The notes beneath the pieces are model-generated. The model ran no database searches and was not told the DNA's origin. It saw nothing but the letters and a program-made list of their open reading frames with translations. A program made the translations under genes and the position numbers. Of a stretch of DNA of 64,000 nt, positions 1 to 12,300 are shown piece after piece. The stretch covers positions 3,472,001 to 3,536,000 of the forward strand of contig CM023534.1 in assembly GCA_013350335.1 (NCBI GenBank), written 5' to 3'. The stretch's first letter is position 1. Each line of letters opens with the position of its first letter. Source of the stretch: Chimonanthus salicifolius (taxonomy: Eukaryota > Streptophyta > Magnoliopsida > Laurales > Calycanthaceae).

Positions 1-399
1 CACTTCCAATTTTATGGTTGGTGAAATTAGCATTTATAAAATGTGCTGTTTGGCACGACGTCCAATTTGCACTTTGCTCTTTCTAAGAAGACGAGATGTT
101 TACTTTACTCGCTTGTTTTCATGGTATTATTTTGTGCATCTAGACGTGGGATCTGCTAATTAAAATATGATAAGACTCGTTAGAATGATCTCTCTTTCAA
201 TTTGTTGTTCACCAAAAATCATCTCTTGATTGGATTGATCCAATTTTAAATTATTTTTAATCTCTAAATTTTATAGCCTCTAAAATAAGGCTTGATCAGG
301 GTGAGCATCTCATTCTAAGAAAAGGACACTTGGTTTTATTGAATGAAAATATTGCCTTGTAATTTTGACTATTTAATTATTTTAAATCTTAATAATTTG

Positions 400-1486
400 C
401 ATCCAACATGGCTTCATTTTCACTCTGTTCTACGAATATAAATCCTTTGATAATAAGACTTATCGCCTGGGTCAGGGATACACCTGTGTGCTTTGCTGCT
501 CTGAGGCTGAATCGTACGCCCTCAGAATACTTGGCTCCTTTTGCTCAGAAAATTGAACTTCTCATCTCGCACTGCGTGTATTTTGGATGACTCTATTTTG
601 CTAATCCAAAGCATGAGCAGTCGGCTGGAATCTCTATCGGCCAGTCTGGGTCTCCCTGCTTTAATCTGGCATGTTTGGACTGAGAGAAATGCGAGGGTCT
701 TCAAGAATTCTTCCAGCAATCATGACCAGCTTTGTATTAGGTTCATCCACAATATCAGAAATCACATCTTCTTCCTCTATTCGAACGACGATCTTTTGAA
801 AGTGGAGATCTTTCTCTGCATCATGGGATCTACCTCCTCCCGTCTCTGCCATTCCCAAACGTCCTGACCCATCTCGATCATCTCTCGAGGCTACCTGCTT
901 ATTTCTTATTTTGATTCGAATGGTCCCATATTGGGTGCTATGTACGATTGCAGGGAGTATGATTTATTTGGCACTTACAGCACCATAGTTTCTGGGCCTA
1001 CTTCCATCCTGCATACCTTAATCTTTACCCAGAAAATCCTGTTAGACCTCGTCCAAATGGGGCACTCCCTCCATCAGCTGCTTCGTAGTGAGGATATGGC
1101 CAACTTGATCAGCCACACTAATTCTAACAATTGGTCCCACTTTTGCCATCTTCGTGCCATCCGGGATCTTCTAATCTTTTTGGCCTGGATGGCCCAAAGA
1201 TTGCTTGTTTTGGGAAAATTAGGATTCAACAAATGTTGACTCCCCTTGTTCCCGGGGGCTCCGGAATTTTTACTCAGACGACCATTCTTTCTTGATTTGG
1301 GATGTTATGTAATTTCTTGTTCTCGCCTAGATTTAGGCTTTTCTTTTGGACCAATTGGGTTCTTAATTTTGGGCCAACTTTGACTGTATTTTTCGGCTTG
1401 GGCCTGGGCTGTCGGCATCTTGTATATCTTTCCTTTGGGCTTCTTTTGAATGCATTACTTATCCTTCATTCAAAAAAAAAAAAAAT
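400..1486 (+). mobile_element. 5'-truncated, decayed L1-type LINE (zf-RVT and RNase H tail)
   Basis: Broken reading frames on the plus strand resemble the C-terminal end of a plant L1-type LINE ORF2. Around 655-770 there is a zf-RVT-like end (LIWHVWTERNARVF). Around 930-1240 there is an RNase H-like stretch (SGPTSILHTLIF and later TNSNNWSHF). The sequence closes with a poly(A) run at about 1472-1485. Many stops and frame changes show it is dead. The upstream limit is approximate and I could not find a convincing target-site duplication. It lies upstream of the E2 gene in intergenic DNA. Confidence 0.72.
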
Positions 1487-1499
1487 ATAGATCCTTGTA

Positions 1500-3712
1500 A
1501 AACATCACGTTGATCCAATCTTAGGATTCCTTTAAAGTGTCTTGATTTTGTTGAATTTTTAAATCTCTATTTTTTAGGTATTTTTTAATAGTTATAGGGT
1601 ATATACTTCGCATTACGCTCTCTTTGGTTCCACATTAATTCGTAGTTATCAAAATACATATGCACTATAATGTAAATCTACATTTTGGTTCCATGTTTAT
1701 TTTTATGCACACTGTATGCTTAATCTTAGCATATCATTCAATTTGATTTGAACTAGGTATAATTTATTTTGATTATATTTTTATGGAGTCGCATGTGAAG
1801 CACATGTCAACATTAGCATATAAGAAATAATTATATAAAGAAAATATAACGTAATAATTCCATACTATCTTATCATTATCATCTAGCAATTTTTTCTATT
1901 AATTTGAAATAGGTATTTATATTTAGATTCTTATTTGACGCCTATGGGATTTGACCTCACAACTTTCAAACAACAATTATGAGTTTTGACTAATTATGTT
2001 ATAGGTTCCTGTCATAATTGTGAGACTTTCACACTATATATATTGAAAAAAATTAAAATTTTAAAATACAAATTCATCTTAATAAATGATAAAATTGTTA
2101 GGTTGGGATGGTATTTAGTCATTTAGCAATTTACAAAAAGTAGGTATTTTTAAAAATTTAAGAACATACTTTATTCGTATCTAATTTTGGCTCTCAATGG
2201 TCTATTACTTCATATATGACCAGTTTTTAACAAAGATATACTCACATTAAGTCTTTTATTTTTCCTATTTTTCTTATATATTTTTTAAAAATTCAAAAAA
2301 AGAAGAGAGAGAAGTTGTATCAGGCATAAAATGCTGAATTATATGTATCGTCAACACATCCATATGGGCGATAAGGATTGGATTACCGGAGTAATTTTTT
2401 TTTTCACCCCTACACACAAAGAAGATATCTCCATAAAATTCAAAAAAATGTGACCGTAGTTTTTGCTTTGATTTGAATTTTTTTTTTATACAATTTTATT
2501 GTTATGTTTCATAAATTATAGATGATAATAGAAGTAATAAAAGTTGTTAATATTATAAAAGTAGTCTTCAATATCAAAATCAAACATATCTAAACTATTT
2601 TAGGATAAATACCCAAAAGAAAGGAAAAAAAAAAAGGTAAAATAGCCTCCAAAAAGTTTGGCCCCAGTCAGTACCAGCTCTGAGATACTCTAAAATTTCA
2701 GAGGTCCTATACGAAATCGTAAGATGGAGCGTTACTGCAATTAATATCTTTTTTTCTGGAGGCCCTGATATACGTTGAAATTTTGGAGGCCCTAGGCAGC
2801 GGTGTAGGCCATCTATAGCTTGGGCCAGCCCTCGCCCCAGTAGCTTTAGCCAATGGAGCTATGGAAATTTTGTTGAAGTCTTTCAACGCGAAATTGAACA
2901 GAAATAATCCATTGGAGATAAATGGAGGATGCAAAACTTACGAACTATTTAATTTTTATTTTGTTAATAAAAAATTCTACAAAACAGAAAAATGCAAGAG
3001 GAAGTTGTCACCACGTTGTTGTGACTAATAATCGATGAACACAAAATAAATAGGACAAAAGAACAGAGCCGGGTGGGTGGGTGGCTGGCTTGGTGGGTTT
3101 GGAGTTGGACTACGGGAGATTAGATATTCACTTATGCATATTAGGTGTAAGGTCTATCAAATCAAGTGATTTTTCTTTTAATATTTGTCTATAAAAATTA
3201 TCATAATAGATTATTTAAGTTATATTTTAAACTCATAAAGCTGAACAATTAAAAATATTTAAATGATGAAATTTTGAAAATTTAAAAATATGACATAATC
3301 AAGCCAATCATAATAATTTTCATCAAACAATATGTTAAATGAAAAATCATTTCAATATCCATCGTTCCCCTATTTAGTGCGCGGGGTGAATATCTCGTGA
3401 TCAAAATAAATAAAAATAGAATAAAATGATACGAATAAACTTAGACCCAACTCTAAGTCCAATATTATACAATAACTCAGATATAATTAGCTTAAAGGGG
3501 ACATTTTCTCATATCTTGAGTGAGATTAGAAATAAAGTAACTTAGTGTAGCTCAATAGGTTGTCTACCATCTTAGGAAGTGGGAGGTTGAGAGGGTTTTA
3601 CGCAGGCTATCATACTGTTTTTCACACATAAATTCATTAAAAAAAAAGAAAAAAAGATTAAAAATAAAGTTATAACTCATGATTTTTCAATATTTAAGTT
3701 TTTTAAATATTA
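1500..3712. other. AT-rich intergenic DNA with no recognised gene
   Basis: Apart from the SINE-like copy at about 1931-2035, this stretch is AT-rich and carries stops in all frames. A GC-richer patch at 2640-2840 has short repeated phrases (ggaggccct) that look like transposon debris but could not be assigned. A weak tRNA-like stretch at 3545-3600 may be another SINE relic. Confidence 0.5.
1931..2035 (-). repeat. tRNA-derived SINE-like copy 1
   Basis: This copy is similar over about 90 bp to copies at 7803-7890 and 48949-49035. All three begin tatttgacRcc and share the same order of blocks. In the best copy (48949-49035) the reverse strand shows a pol III-like A box (tagcacaactga) and B box (gggttcaattcc), which suggests a tRNA-derived SINE lying antisense. 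This copy is the most degraded of the three. Confidence 0.45.
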
Positions 3713-3908
3713 TACTTCCTCCGTCCATTTTAATTGTCTCATTTGAAAGATTTATATTTTTTAAGGAACTATCTATATAAGGCTAACTATCCATATAATC
3801 TCATTTATTTTCAACACATTTTATACTATTCTAATATAAGTGAGACAACTATTTTAGGACAATTTCAAAATTCATATAAGATAACTAATTTTGGATAGAG
3901 GAAGCATA
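3713..3908. mobile_element. Stowaway-like MITE
   Basis: The left end reads ta-cttcctccgtccatttta. The right end, reverse-complemented, reads tgcttcctctatccaaaat. This is the CTCCCTCCGTCC-type terminal inverted repeat of Stowaway elements. TA dinucleotides flank an AT-rich body of about 190 bp. Confidence 0.7.
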
Positions 3909-4298
3909 TATTTTTTTATAGAATTCTAAAAATTCACACCAGTTGATAATGCTTCATTCAATATGTGAAAATAATCACAGTGTGAATCGTTAAGGACCAG
4001 TATAATTACTATTTTCGATTTTTTGAACCATTGGTACATATATTAATTAATTTATTAGTTTTAATTTAATTTAAGTCAAATTTAAGTTCGAGACCCTCTG
4101 TCCATCAGCACTTGAATTTATTTTTATATCGGATCACTTCCGTTCAAGTTGAATTAAATCAATTTTTAAAAATGTTTTGTTTTTCAGGTCGGGTGGGTTT
4201 ACAGTTAAAAATCGCCGTGTAGTGGGGAGTGGGGACCACATGTTGGCACGAGGGTTTCAGAAATGCATATACAGTACCAAGTTACCAACTCCATGTAG

Positions 4299-4304
4299 CA
4301 CGTG
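4299..4304. promoter_or_regulatory. G-box core (CACGTG) upstream of the E2 gene
   Basis: A palindromic gcacgtgc sits about 130-280 bp upstream of the likely noncoding first exon of the UBC gene. G-boxes bind bZIP and bHLH factors. Some plant ER-localised E2s of this group are known to respond to stress, so the site could matter, but the motif is short and could be chance. Confidence 0.35.
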
Positions 4305-4429
4305 CTGCGGAGAATCCCGAGTCCCGACTCCTTAGGCCTTCCCGGAAAAGGTAGGAAAAAATTGGAAACCCATCCTTTCCCAATCCCCATCTCACTCCCA
4401 TTCGTGGGATTCAAATCCTCTAAAAACCC

Positions 4430-4583
4430 TAAAATTCTTAAAACAAGACGCGTTATCGTAAATTGAGCGGCACGAATTGAAGATCTCGACGCGAATTCCC
4501 ATCCCAATATCTCCTTCATTTGGTTTCGCCTTTCAATCCTTTACAAAAATTTCTCGTTTTCTAGTGGAGATTTTCGATCTGAG
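4430..4583 (+). other. UBC34: Noncoding first exon (5'UTR) of the UBC gene, start approximate
   Basis: A GC-richer, pyrimidine-containing block runs from about 4430 to a donor ctgag|gtattcg at 4583/4584. It includes the aaaaccctaaaa motif common near plant transcript starts. The coding exon begins behind an acceptor at 9345 or 9348 (tgcag|cag), giving a 4.8-kb leader intron. Exon identity is inferred from position, composition and the donor. The transcription start is not determined. Confidence 0.5.
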
Positions 4584-7500
4584 GTATTCGTTCTCCTTTT
4601 TTAGTATCTAATCTTTTTTACGTTGGCTGTTTGCTCGGATTGCATCAGTCTGTGCATCAAATGATGGGAAACACTTTTTTTTTTTGTTTGATTTGTCTCT
4701 CACCGTTTCATTTTCTACATTTATCGAATTATTTTAATTTTTATTTATTTATATTGTGATTTCAGATAGATTTGGATGATTGAATTGGAGTTTTGAGTGG
4801 ATGTTTGATTCTCTGTTTAAATTGCCCTGGCTATTTTTTGAAATGTATTGGGTATGATTACTGTGATGGGAGACACAATTAGTTGTTCATTCACATCGTC
4901 ACCATTGCGTCAACCACCACCAACACCACCACCATCTTCATGAAATAGCTACTAGCTAAAATAAAGTTCAAGAATGGCAATTCTAGAGGATATCTATTTA
5001 TTTATTATGGTGGTGACCACAGTGCTGAGGACCCAGTTCTGTAGAAAGTTCGAGCAGAATTTATAATTTACATTATGGAATGAGCCAATTATACTTATTT
5101 TGGAATTTAGAACATTTCTGCTATGGTTTTTGGTAGGCTTAGAATTAGAATCCAGAATCAATCTTAATGGTTTAAGCTTTGGAGTACTAAAACAGTACTT
5201 GCAGATGGGAATTCATAAATCCTGTGACATCAGAATTTTGTGGGACTTCTAAAGTTCCACTATGGCATTCTGGTTTCACCAAACATGGAAACTTTTGGGC
5301 AATTTTATAAATTCGACAGAATTCCAATCACACCTAAGAATACCATGCTACTGCATTAGCCCTTTGATAGAAAGTCTCAGCAATGTTTATATTCCCTAAA
5401 ATATTTTCATTAGAGAATCTTTTGCTGATTCTAGAATTATAGAATGCCTAAAACAACATATATATATAATTTTCTTTTGGTAGGTTATGAGTTGGAATTG
5501 TCAAATTGCATAATCTATATAGATTTAGGCCTTGTAATTCCAGAATGACACTTTTAGATGGGATTTTATAAACTCCCTCTTATTAAATTTTTGTGGGATT
5601 TCAAATTCCGTACCATGTAATTATGGTTTTATCAAACATGGGTTTCTTTGGATAATATTTTGATCTCCATAAAATTCAATTTCTACCAAAATTTCAGGCT
5701 ACTTGACACAGTTCGGAACATGATTGGGTTTGGAACGATGGGTGACTCAATTGAATTAAATAATAACTGGAATTAAATGAGATTTAACGGGATTAAATGG
5801 GTCAACAGGGCGATCAAATGGAGGTGTTGATTCGGTTAATGGGTCACGGTCAGAAGGGGATGAAAAACTGGGCAACATCCAGTTCCATTCTAGCAAAACA
5901 GAGCATCATTCGTTGTAGGAAAGGGGAGGCTATGGAGAGAATAACAGGGGCGCTCGGGTAGCAAATTGGGCCAAGGAACTAGGTTAGGCCAATTGAGGAG
6001 GTTATTGGAAGAATTGGCAAAACAGGGGAAATGGGTGTTGCAGGTGGATGGAAGGGAATGGACACAGATGTTGGTAAAGAAGCAGGGACACAGTTGTAAG
6101 GACGACGGGTTTAGGCTTGGCTGTGAGGAGGACGGTGGTGTAAGACAGGGCCGATTGGGAGCGTGGAGGCGATGTGGCTGCAAAGTTGGTTGGACGGAGG
6201 AGGCTTGGACGAATTGTTGATGGAAAACGGAAAGGGACTCGAATGGAGATGATGGGTGAATGGAGGCTGATCGGTTGTTGGTAGGTGGAGTGCAGGGAGA
6301 TGAAGGGCAACACAGGGACATGCTGCAGCATGGGTGGTTGACTTCAGTGTGGGAATTGCAACTGATTGAACGCATTCATAGGCAACAATGACGCTAGGTC
6401 AACAGGTTGGAGAGAGACTCAGCTCTGACGAGCGAGAAGTCGACCGATCGAGGAAACATGAACGAGAGAGGAGCACCATCGCTCTCTGGATCTGCAACAG
6501 GGGAAGAAAAGAGAGAGGGAAATAACCAGGGGATCACCATCTCCAGTGGAGTAAAAGAGAAGAAGAATAAGAGAAAGGGAAAACCTGGAATCGTGTTGCT
6601 CGTCACTCCTTGAGGCCAAGGACATGGTCGAACCATCACTCCAGGATTTGCAGTCCAATACATTTCCATTATGTTACCCAGCCAAACCCGCCACCTCATG
6701 TGCCAAAGTCGTTCTTCCTTCCCCGCTCCCTCTTTTTCTGCATATGCGGTGGCAGGTGGAGCGCTGTTGATTCCCCCCGCCAATTAAGCTTCACTTCCTT
6801 CTGACAAGTGGCAGAGAGCAAGCAAGCTACCTTGGTCTCTTGGCAGGAGGTTCGCTGTCCCCCTCCTTTTCGGTCCGGCCGCAGTACAACACCTGAACCC
6901 GAAGCTACAATTTGATTCGACACCGGGAGAAGGAAGAGAGAGTTTTACTCGAAAATTCCATTAATCATTAATCTCAAATACAACCATAATGGGGTATTTA
7001 TAAGCAAAACCCTAACCCTAAAAATAAGGAAATAAAAAAAAAACTAAAAATAATTTTACAATTGGAGAAATAAAAGTAAGAGGAAAACTAATTAAAAATT
7101 CGTTCCTACTAATTTTGGGTCGGTCGGGTTTTTCAATTTCAGCCAGGTCAGGTCAACCGTGGGTTGTCCTACATCACTACTAAATGACCTTTGTGTATAT
7201 TCAAGTATCTACTGTCAATTACTGAACTGTTTTGGGGCAAGAGTTTACTGATGCAAAAATGCAAAATTAGATTTTTGGAAAGCAAAGTTCATCGCTGAAC
7301 AGTTTGTGGATCTTAAACAGTTGAATAGAAATCTGAGTATGCTGCCACTTTGCTAGCTATCTCCTTGGTACCATGTACTCAAATAGAATGGCTAAGAACA
7401 CTGCATATTGATGATATATCAATGAAGTGAAGAGTATACCTTAAAGACGAAGGAGATATATGTGCCCAACAAGGGATCTGCTTCATTGCAAAAGGGTGAC

Positions 7501-7802
7501 TTGCAAGAATGAAATATCTTTTGCTGACATGAATTAAAGCCATTGACATCAGCAAGAAAGAAGATCAAAAGAACAGATGCTTCAGGAAACTGAATGACTT
7601 GTTACTGTAATGACTGAAAGGACAATTTGAACGACTGTAAAGCGATAGTCGAAGACTGTCAAATGGTAGAAAATGCAGCCCCAGCAAAAGAGCCCTTCCC
7701 ATGTGTAGTAGGAAATTATCATCGGAGCCATTATCCGATAGATTTGGGTTGGCTTTTACCTTTGGATTTGCATGTTTCTTTTTTCTGTCCATGAGATGGT
7801 GC

Positions 7803-7890
7803 CTATTTGACGCCCGTAGAACTTGATCCCGTAACCTTGTGGTTGCAACAATGAGTACTTATCAACTTTGTTGGAGGTTCTTGTCAAATT
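7803..7890 (-). repeat. tRNA-derived SINE-like copy 2
   Basis: This is homologous to the copies at 1931-2035 and 48949-49035. It opens with tatttgacgcccgtagaac and carries the same downstream blocks, including the matching ggaggttcttgtca end. It is antisense relative to the UBC gene, inside its 5'UTR intron. Confidence 0.45.
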
Positions 7891-8881
7891 TGTGATGATC
7901 ATCAAGAATAATTAAGAGTGGTTATATGACTATCTTGAAGACCTTTCTTGGCAGCATTTATAGTTGCAACAATTTTCAAGAAATATGAAATTACATTATG
8001 AAATAACTGAAGCAGTGATAGTACTAGATTCTTGCTATTTTCATTATCATATAGAGACTCAACTGAGTATGACCTTTTGTCCTTACCTACCTGGCAAAAT
8101 TTACTACCCATAATGGTTACATTGTGCACCAGTCTCAAGTAGAGCAATAGAAAAGGGTACTACCCTGGAATCGGTTGATTAGGAGGTGCCTAGCTGGAAG
8201 CAAATCCAACAAAGAGTGATGAATAGCAAGGAAACAATTCCCAATACCTCAGTATAAGTTAATGTGTTCTATAAATGGAGGTCAAATATTCATTAAAGTC
8301 ATATTCTTGGTGTACACCTCTTACACTGTTTAGAGTGCAACAAGGGAAAAATGATGCACACTAGAAAACAAAATAGGGAAAATGTTAAAAAAAACCAGGG
8401 CCAAATAGAATATGATTCTTAAGAATGGTCAGATCTGGATTAAACTTACACAGTATATTTGTTGAGGTTGTCTTAGGTGAAGTATAATTGTGAAACAAAA
8501 GGCAGAAATCAACTAAGCTAGAAATTGAGCAAGAGAATGAGCATATAGCTCTTGTACTCAGTTTGAAATAACTGAATTATGAGCAGTAGACATATTTAGG
8601 CTCAAGCATTACAAGGACAGAAATTCCATCCTTCCCTAAATCCCATCAAATTACAAGCTATAAAATCAAAATGAAAGAACCTTGACAGATTGAATCTAAA
8701 TTTCCATCACTGTCTGAACTTTCTGAACTTCCTGGCATTTCTAGATGCAGGGAATGGAGCCAGTTTTTCTGCAACTCTGGTATTTATAGCCCCTTCCTAA
8801 TTGCTTCTATCTAATTATTGAGCAGTTGCTCTTTAGAATCCTCAACCGTTCACATTGGGTTTATGCTTAACCTTCGACAAA

Positions 8882-8884
<3 letters not shown>

Positions 8885-8922
<38 letters not shown>

Positions 8923-8980
8923 TGCAATTCTCTATCATTGTTCTGTCGCGACTGCAATTCTCTATCATTGTTCTGTCGCG
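8885..8980. repeat. (CT)n microsatellite followed by an exact 30-bp tandem duplication
   Basis: About 17 CT units lie at 8885-8919. They are followed by two identical 30-bp copies at 8921-8950 and 8951-8980, each starting actgcaattc and ending ttctgtcgcg. The identity of the two copies points to a recent slippage or unequal-exchange event. Confidence 0.9.
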
Positions 8981-9389
8981 TTGTTCCTAATAAGAAATTG
9001 ACGAATTAGCTTAAGCTAGAACATTCTCCATACCTGCCTATGAATTTTTCATGCTATTCGGTATTCGCTCATACTGTGCTTCTAAAAGAGCATGCCATCA
9101 TTATGTGTCAAACTAACTCCTGAAGCACTGTTAGTATACATCTTTCTGCAGTTCTTGTCTAATAAGGTTTCTTTGTTACTTATTAAAACAACTCATTGTA
9201 ATCTTTGCTCATCAGGAGAGTGTTTCTTTTCGTGAATGACCAAATATTTCTTTAGTTGTATGACTATTTTTCTTTGTGGGGGTCTGAAATTTGTCGTTTC
9301 TACTTTATGGCATTGAATCTGTTTTTGTTTTCCATCTATGTGCAGCAGAACTTACAATTTCATTGATTGAAAGTACTATTGTGAAGTCA

Positions 9390-12300
9390 ATGGCTGAGAG
9401 GGCTTGTGTCAAGCGCCTTCAAAAGGAATATAGAGCACTTTGTAAGGTTTGTAGCTCTGCAGAGTGTAGTTTGAGTGTCCTATTCATCAGCCATTTGATA
9501 ATTGCTTGGATAAGGTGTTAAGGCCAGCTTTCTGTAGATCCCTCTCACACATTTATAGTTTTTTTTTTTGAAACAGTGACAAATGAATTCATTAATTTAC
9601 GTATAATATATACATGAGATGAAAGTATGAAACCAAGTATAAAAGTTTATACCGGGTTCCAAATAAAGCAAAAGAAAAGAAACAGAAAAATAGAGATGCT
9701 ATGTACAATACTCCACACCCTACAAAGATACAATTAGGAGTCACCAACTCCCAATACACCCAAGACATTAACATGATCAGAAGTTAGAACAACTCCATAG
9801 CAGGCCTTTGCTTTTGTACACCCACTTTCACTAGAAAGTTCACCACACTAGTTTGCCCGTTCGCCCCACTCATACACATTTATAGGTTGAAATTTGTCTA
9901 TGATCCCTATCACCGATTCAAAGTTGAAATATGCATGTTTGACCATGATCTGTTGCCACTTAGAGACATGTGGCAATTGGGGTAGGCCAGGATCCAATCC
10001 AACTGATGACTAAACTCAAGAGGCTTGTTATTTTGGCATCTACTGAATAAACTCATTTGTCATTTCTAATGAATCGTCAGGTCCATAAAAATGGACGGTG
10101 CTAATGTTTTTTACCATCCCCATTAAAACCAATCATTTCATGCCTCGGATTTATGGCTACAAACTAGTGCACAAGTTCAAGTACATGTTATAGGTGTGGT
10201 TGATTCAACAAATTTCAAATATATATAATATATATAATTTCCCTGAAGGCTAAGGTCAAATCTGACATGTGGTCTTGACTAAGTGGGGCCCATCATAGCC
10301 CTAAATCGCGCCCCTTCCCCCCTCAAATCTACCTACTCCACTCCTTGTGAATTGGATCTTTATCCAATTTGACCCCAATCCAATTTGTGAATGGAACTTT
10401 TGAGTTTGATGATGACCCAAATATAATTATGGTGCCTCTTTAGAAGTTTCCATGCGAGTGCTTCCATACCTGAATATAAAATGATTTAGCCTTTTTCTCA
10501 TGTTTTATCTTAATTGCCAAATTTTATTCAATATATTGTTCATAAGAATGGATCAATAGTAAAAGTAAAAAAGTTCATTTGTAGGTGTCATGTGGTCCCC
10601 TGCACTCCCTAACCCCAACACCCACATGCATGGGTGGGGTGGGGGTGGGGGTGTTGGGGTTTGGCCTTCAGTGTTCTCTCCCTTCTTGTTTCTTCATCTT
10701 CATTTGCTCTCTCTTTCTCTCTCTGACGCGCTGTCATTTATAATTTTGTAGGAGCCAGTTTCCAATTTTGTTGCTCGTCCCTTACCGAATGATATTTTAG
10801 AGTGGCGTGAGTGGATTTTTGTCTCCTGTTCTCTTTATGCGGTTGATGTTATTACTAATTATCATCTCCCATGTATTGGTTAAAATTATGGCTATTTGTC
10901 TGATTTTTGGAAGTGACTTGTCTATTCCTTTCAGATTATGTGCTGGAGGGAAGTGAAGGTACACCTTTTGCTGGTATGTGAAAAGTTTGAAAGTAGATAC
11001 TTGCATATTATTTTGTATATCTCTGGCTAGTTCTTGTTTATTTACCTTTGGTACAATGTCATTCTTCAATTGGACCATACAGGATATCCAAAAGAATATC
11101 ACATGCTTTTCCCCCTTTTTTGATAGCTCCTTTCCTTATGTTTATGTAGTTAATTTGTAATACTCAGGTTAATAATGAGGAGTATCTTAGGCTTCTTAAG
11201 ATCTGAGTTAACTCACTTGAACACACAGAAAAACTGCCACTGAGAAAAAAATAGAGTACTCCAAACTTGGAAAGTTATACTAGCACACCGTCTCTTTGAA
11301 TTTGAATACTTGTTTCATAGTTGCCTAGTTTTTATCTGTGACTTGGACTTGAAATCTTTGTCAGCTGCAAGCTGAATTTTGACATTTTAATGCTTGGTTT
11401 ATTGCTGCCTGAACGTTTTTTTCTCTCTTTTGTCTTCCCTTGGCCATCAATCATGAAGGTGGGTATTACCATGGAAAAATCAAGTTCCCTCCTGAGTACC
11501 CATATAAACCCCCGGGCATCAGGTCAGTGTTGGATTCTACAATTATGAATAGGTTATGTGATGCTTTTGTTTGTGATGTCTTGGAAGAAATTAACTTGCT
11601 CAACTGATTCGTATCTAATATACCATCTGTGATTGCAGCATGATTACTCCAAATGGACGGTTTCTCACACAAAAAAGAATATGCTTATCTATGAGTGACT
11701 GTAAGTTTTTGTTAGATCCTCTTGATACAGCTTGGTGTCAAAATGTTACATTTGCTGCCTGATATTATATACTATTTTCCTGTATCTTCTTTCAGTTCAT
11801 CCAGAGACTTGGAATCCAATGTGGTCTGTGGCAAGGTGAGGTGGTGGTGTTGTACTCTAGTTTTTAACAATATGATATTTATGATTTGGAACGTAGCCTT
11901 TTATTCTACTGTTATTTATACTTGTGCATTTTTGCCAACTAACCTGTTGTAAGTTGTTGGTGCAGCATACTTAATGGGCTCTTGTCATTTATGGTGAGTC
12001 CATCTTTCAACTTGTCTGTGTTTATCGTTCTCTCATAGCTCGGCCTTTGAATCACTGTTTGGTCTTGGTGGCTAAGTGTTAGATAGAATGGTACTTAAAT
12101 AAAACACAACAATTTTATTGAACTTGGCTGGGTGAACTTGGTTTTGTTTGCTTGGTCTAGCAACTTTTAGCTTGTTTTCAATTTGAACACAACTTATAGG
12201 TCACCTTTCTGAGGCTGTTCATGATACATTTGATCCTTCAGTTCAGAGTGGTTGGGAAGTGGGCACTTGGCAGGGGTCACTACCCTCTTGCCTTTCGTTA

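Larger units (their letters stand above)
4584..9345 (+). other. 5'UTR intron of the UBC gene, with repeat debris
   Basis: This interval is long and noncoding. At 5090-5690 there is AT-rich DNA with internally repeated phrases (ttttatcaaacatgg and relatives), MITE-like but unassigned. At 5700-7180 there is GC-richer DNA. At about 6930-7180, read on the minus strand, it resembles an LTR: a tataaatacccc-like TATA box, and an end near tgtaggacaaccc. No gag/pol frame could be read and no TSD was found. The long minus frame at 5890-6375 is compositional. Further along are a SINE-like copy (7803-7890) and a (CT)n tract (8885-8919). Confidence 0.45.

Noticed and set aside
4205..4519. Minus-strand frame of 104 aa overlapping the UBC promoter and first exon
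   Set aside because: It is antisense to the likely leader exon, contains the rev-comp of promoter sequence and has no recognisable motif.
5890..6375. Long minus-strand open frame (161 aa, Ser/Pro/Cys-rich) and its plus-strand partners
   Set aside because: No family resemblance. The composition is biased, and overlapping frames on both strands are open together. It looks like repeat DNA in the UBC leader intron.
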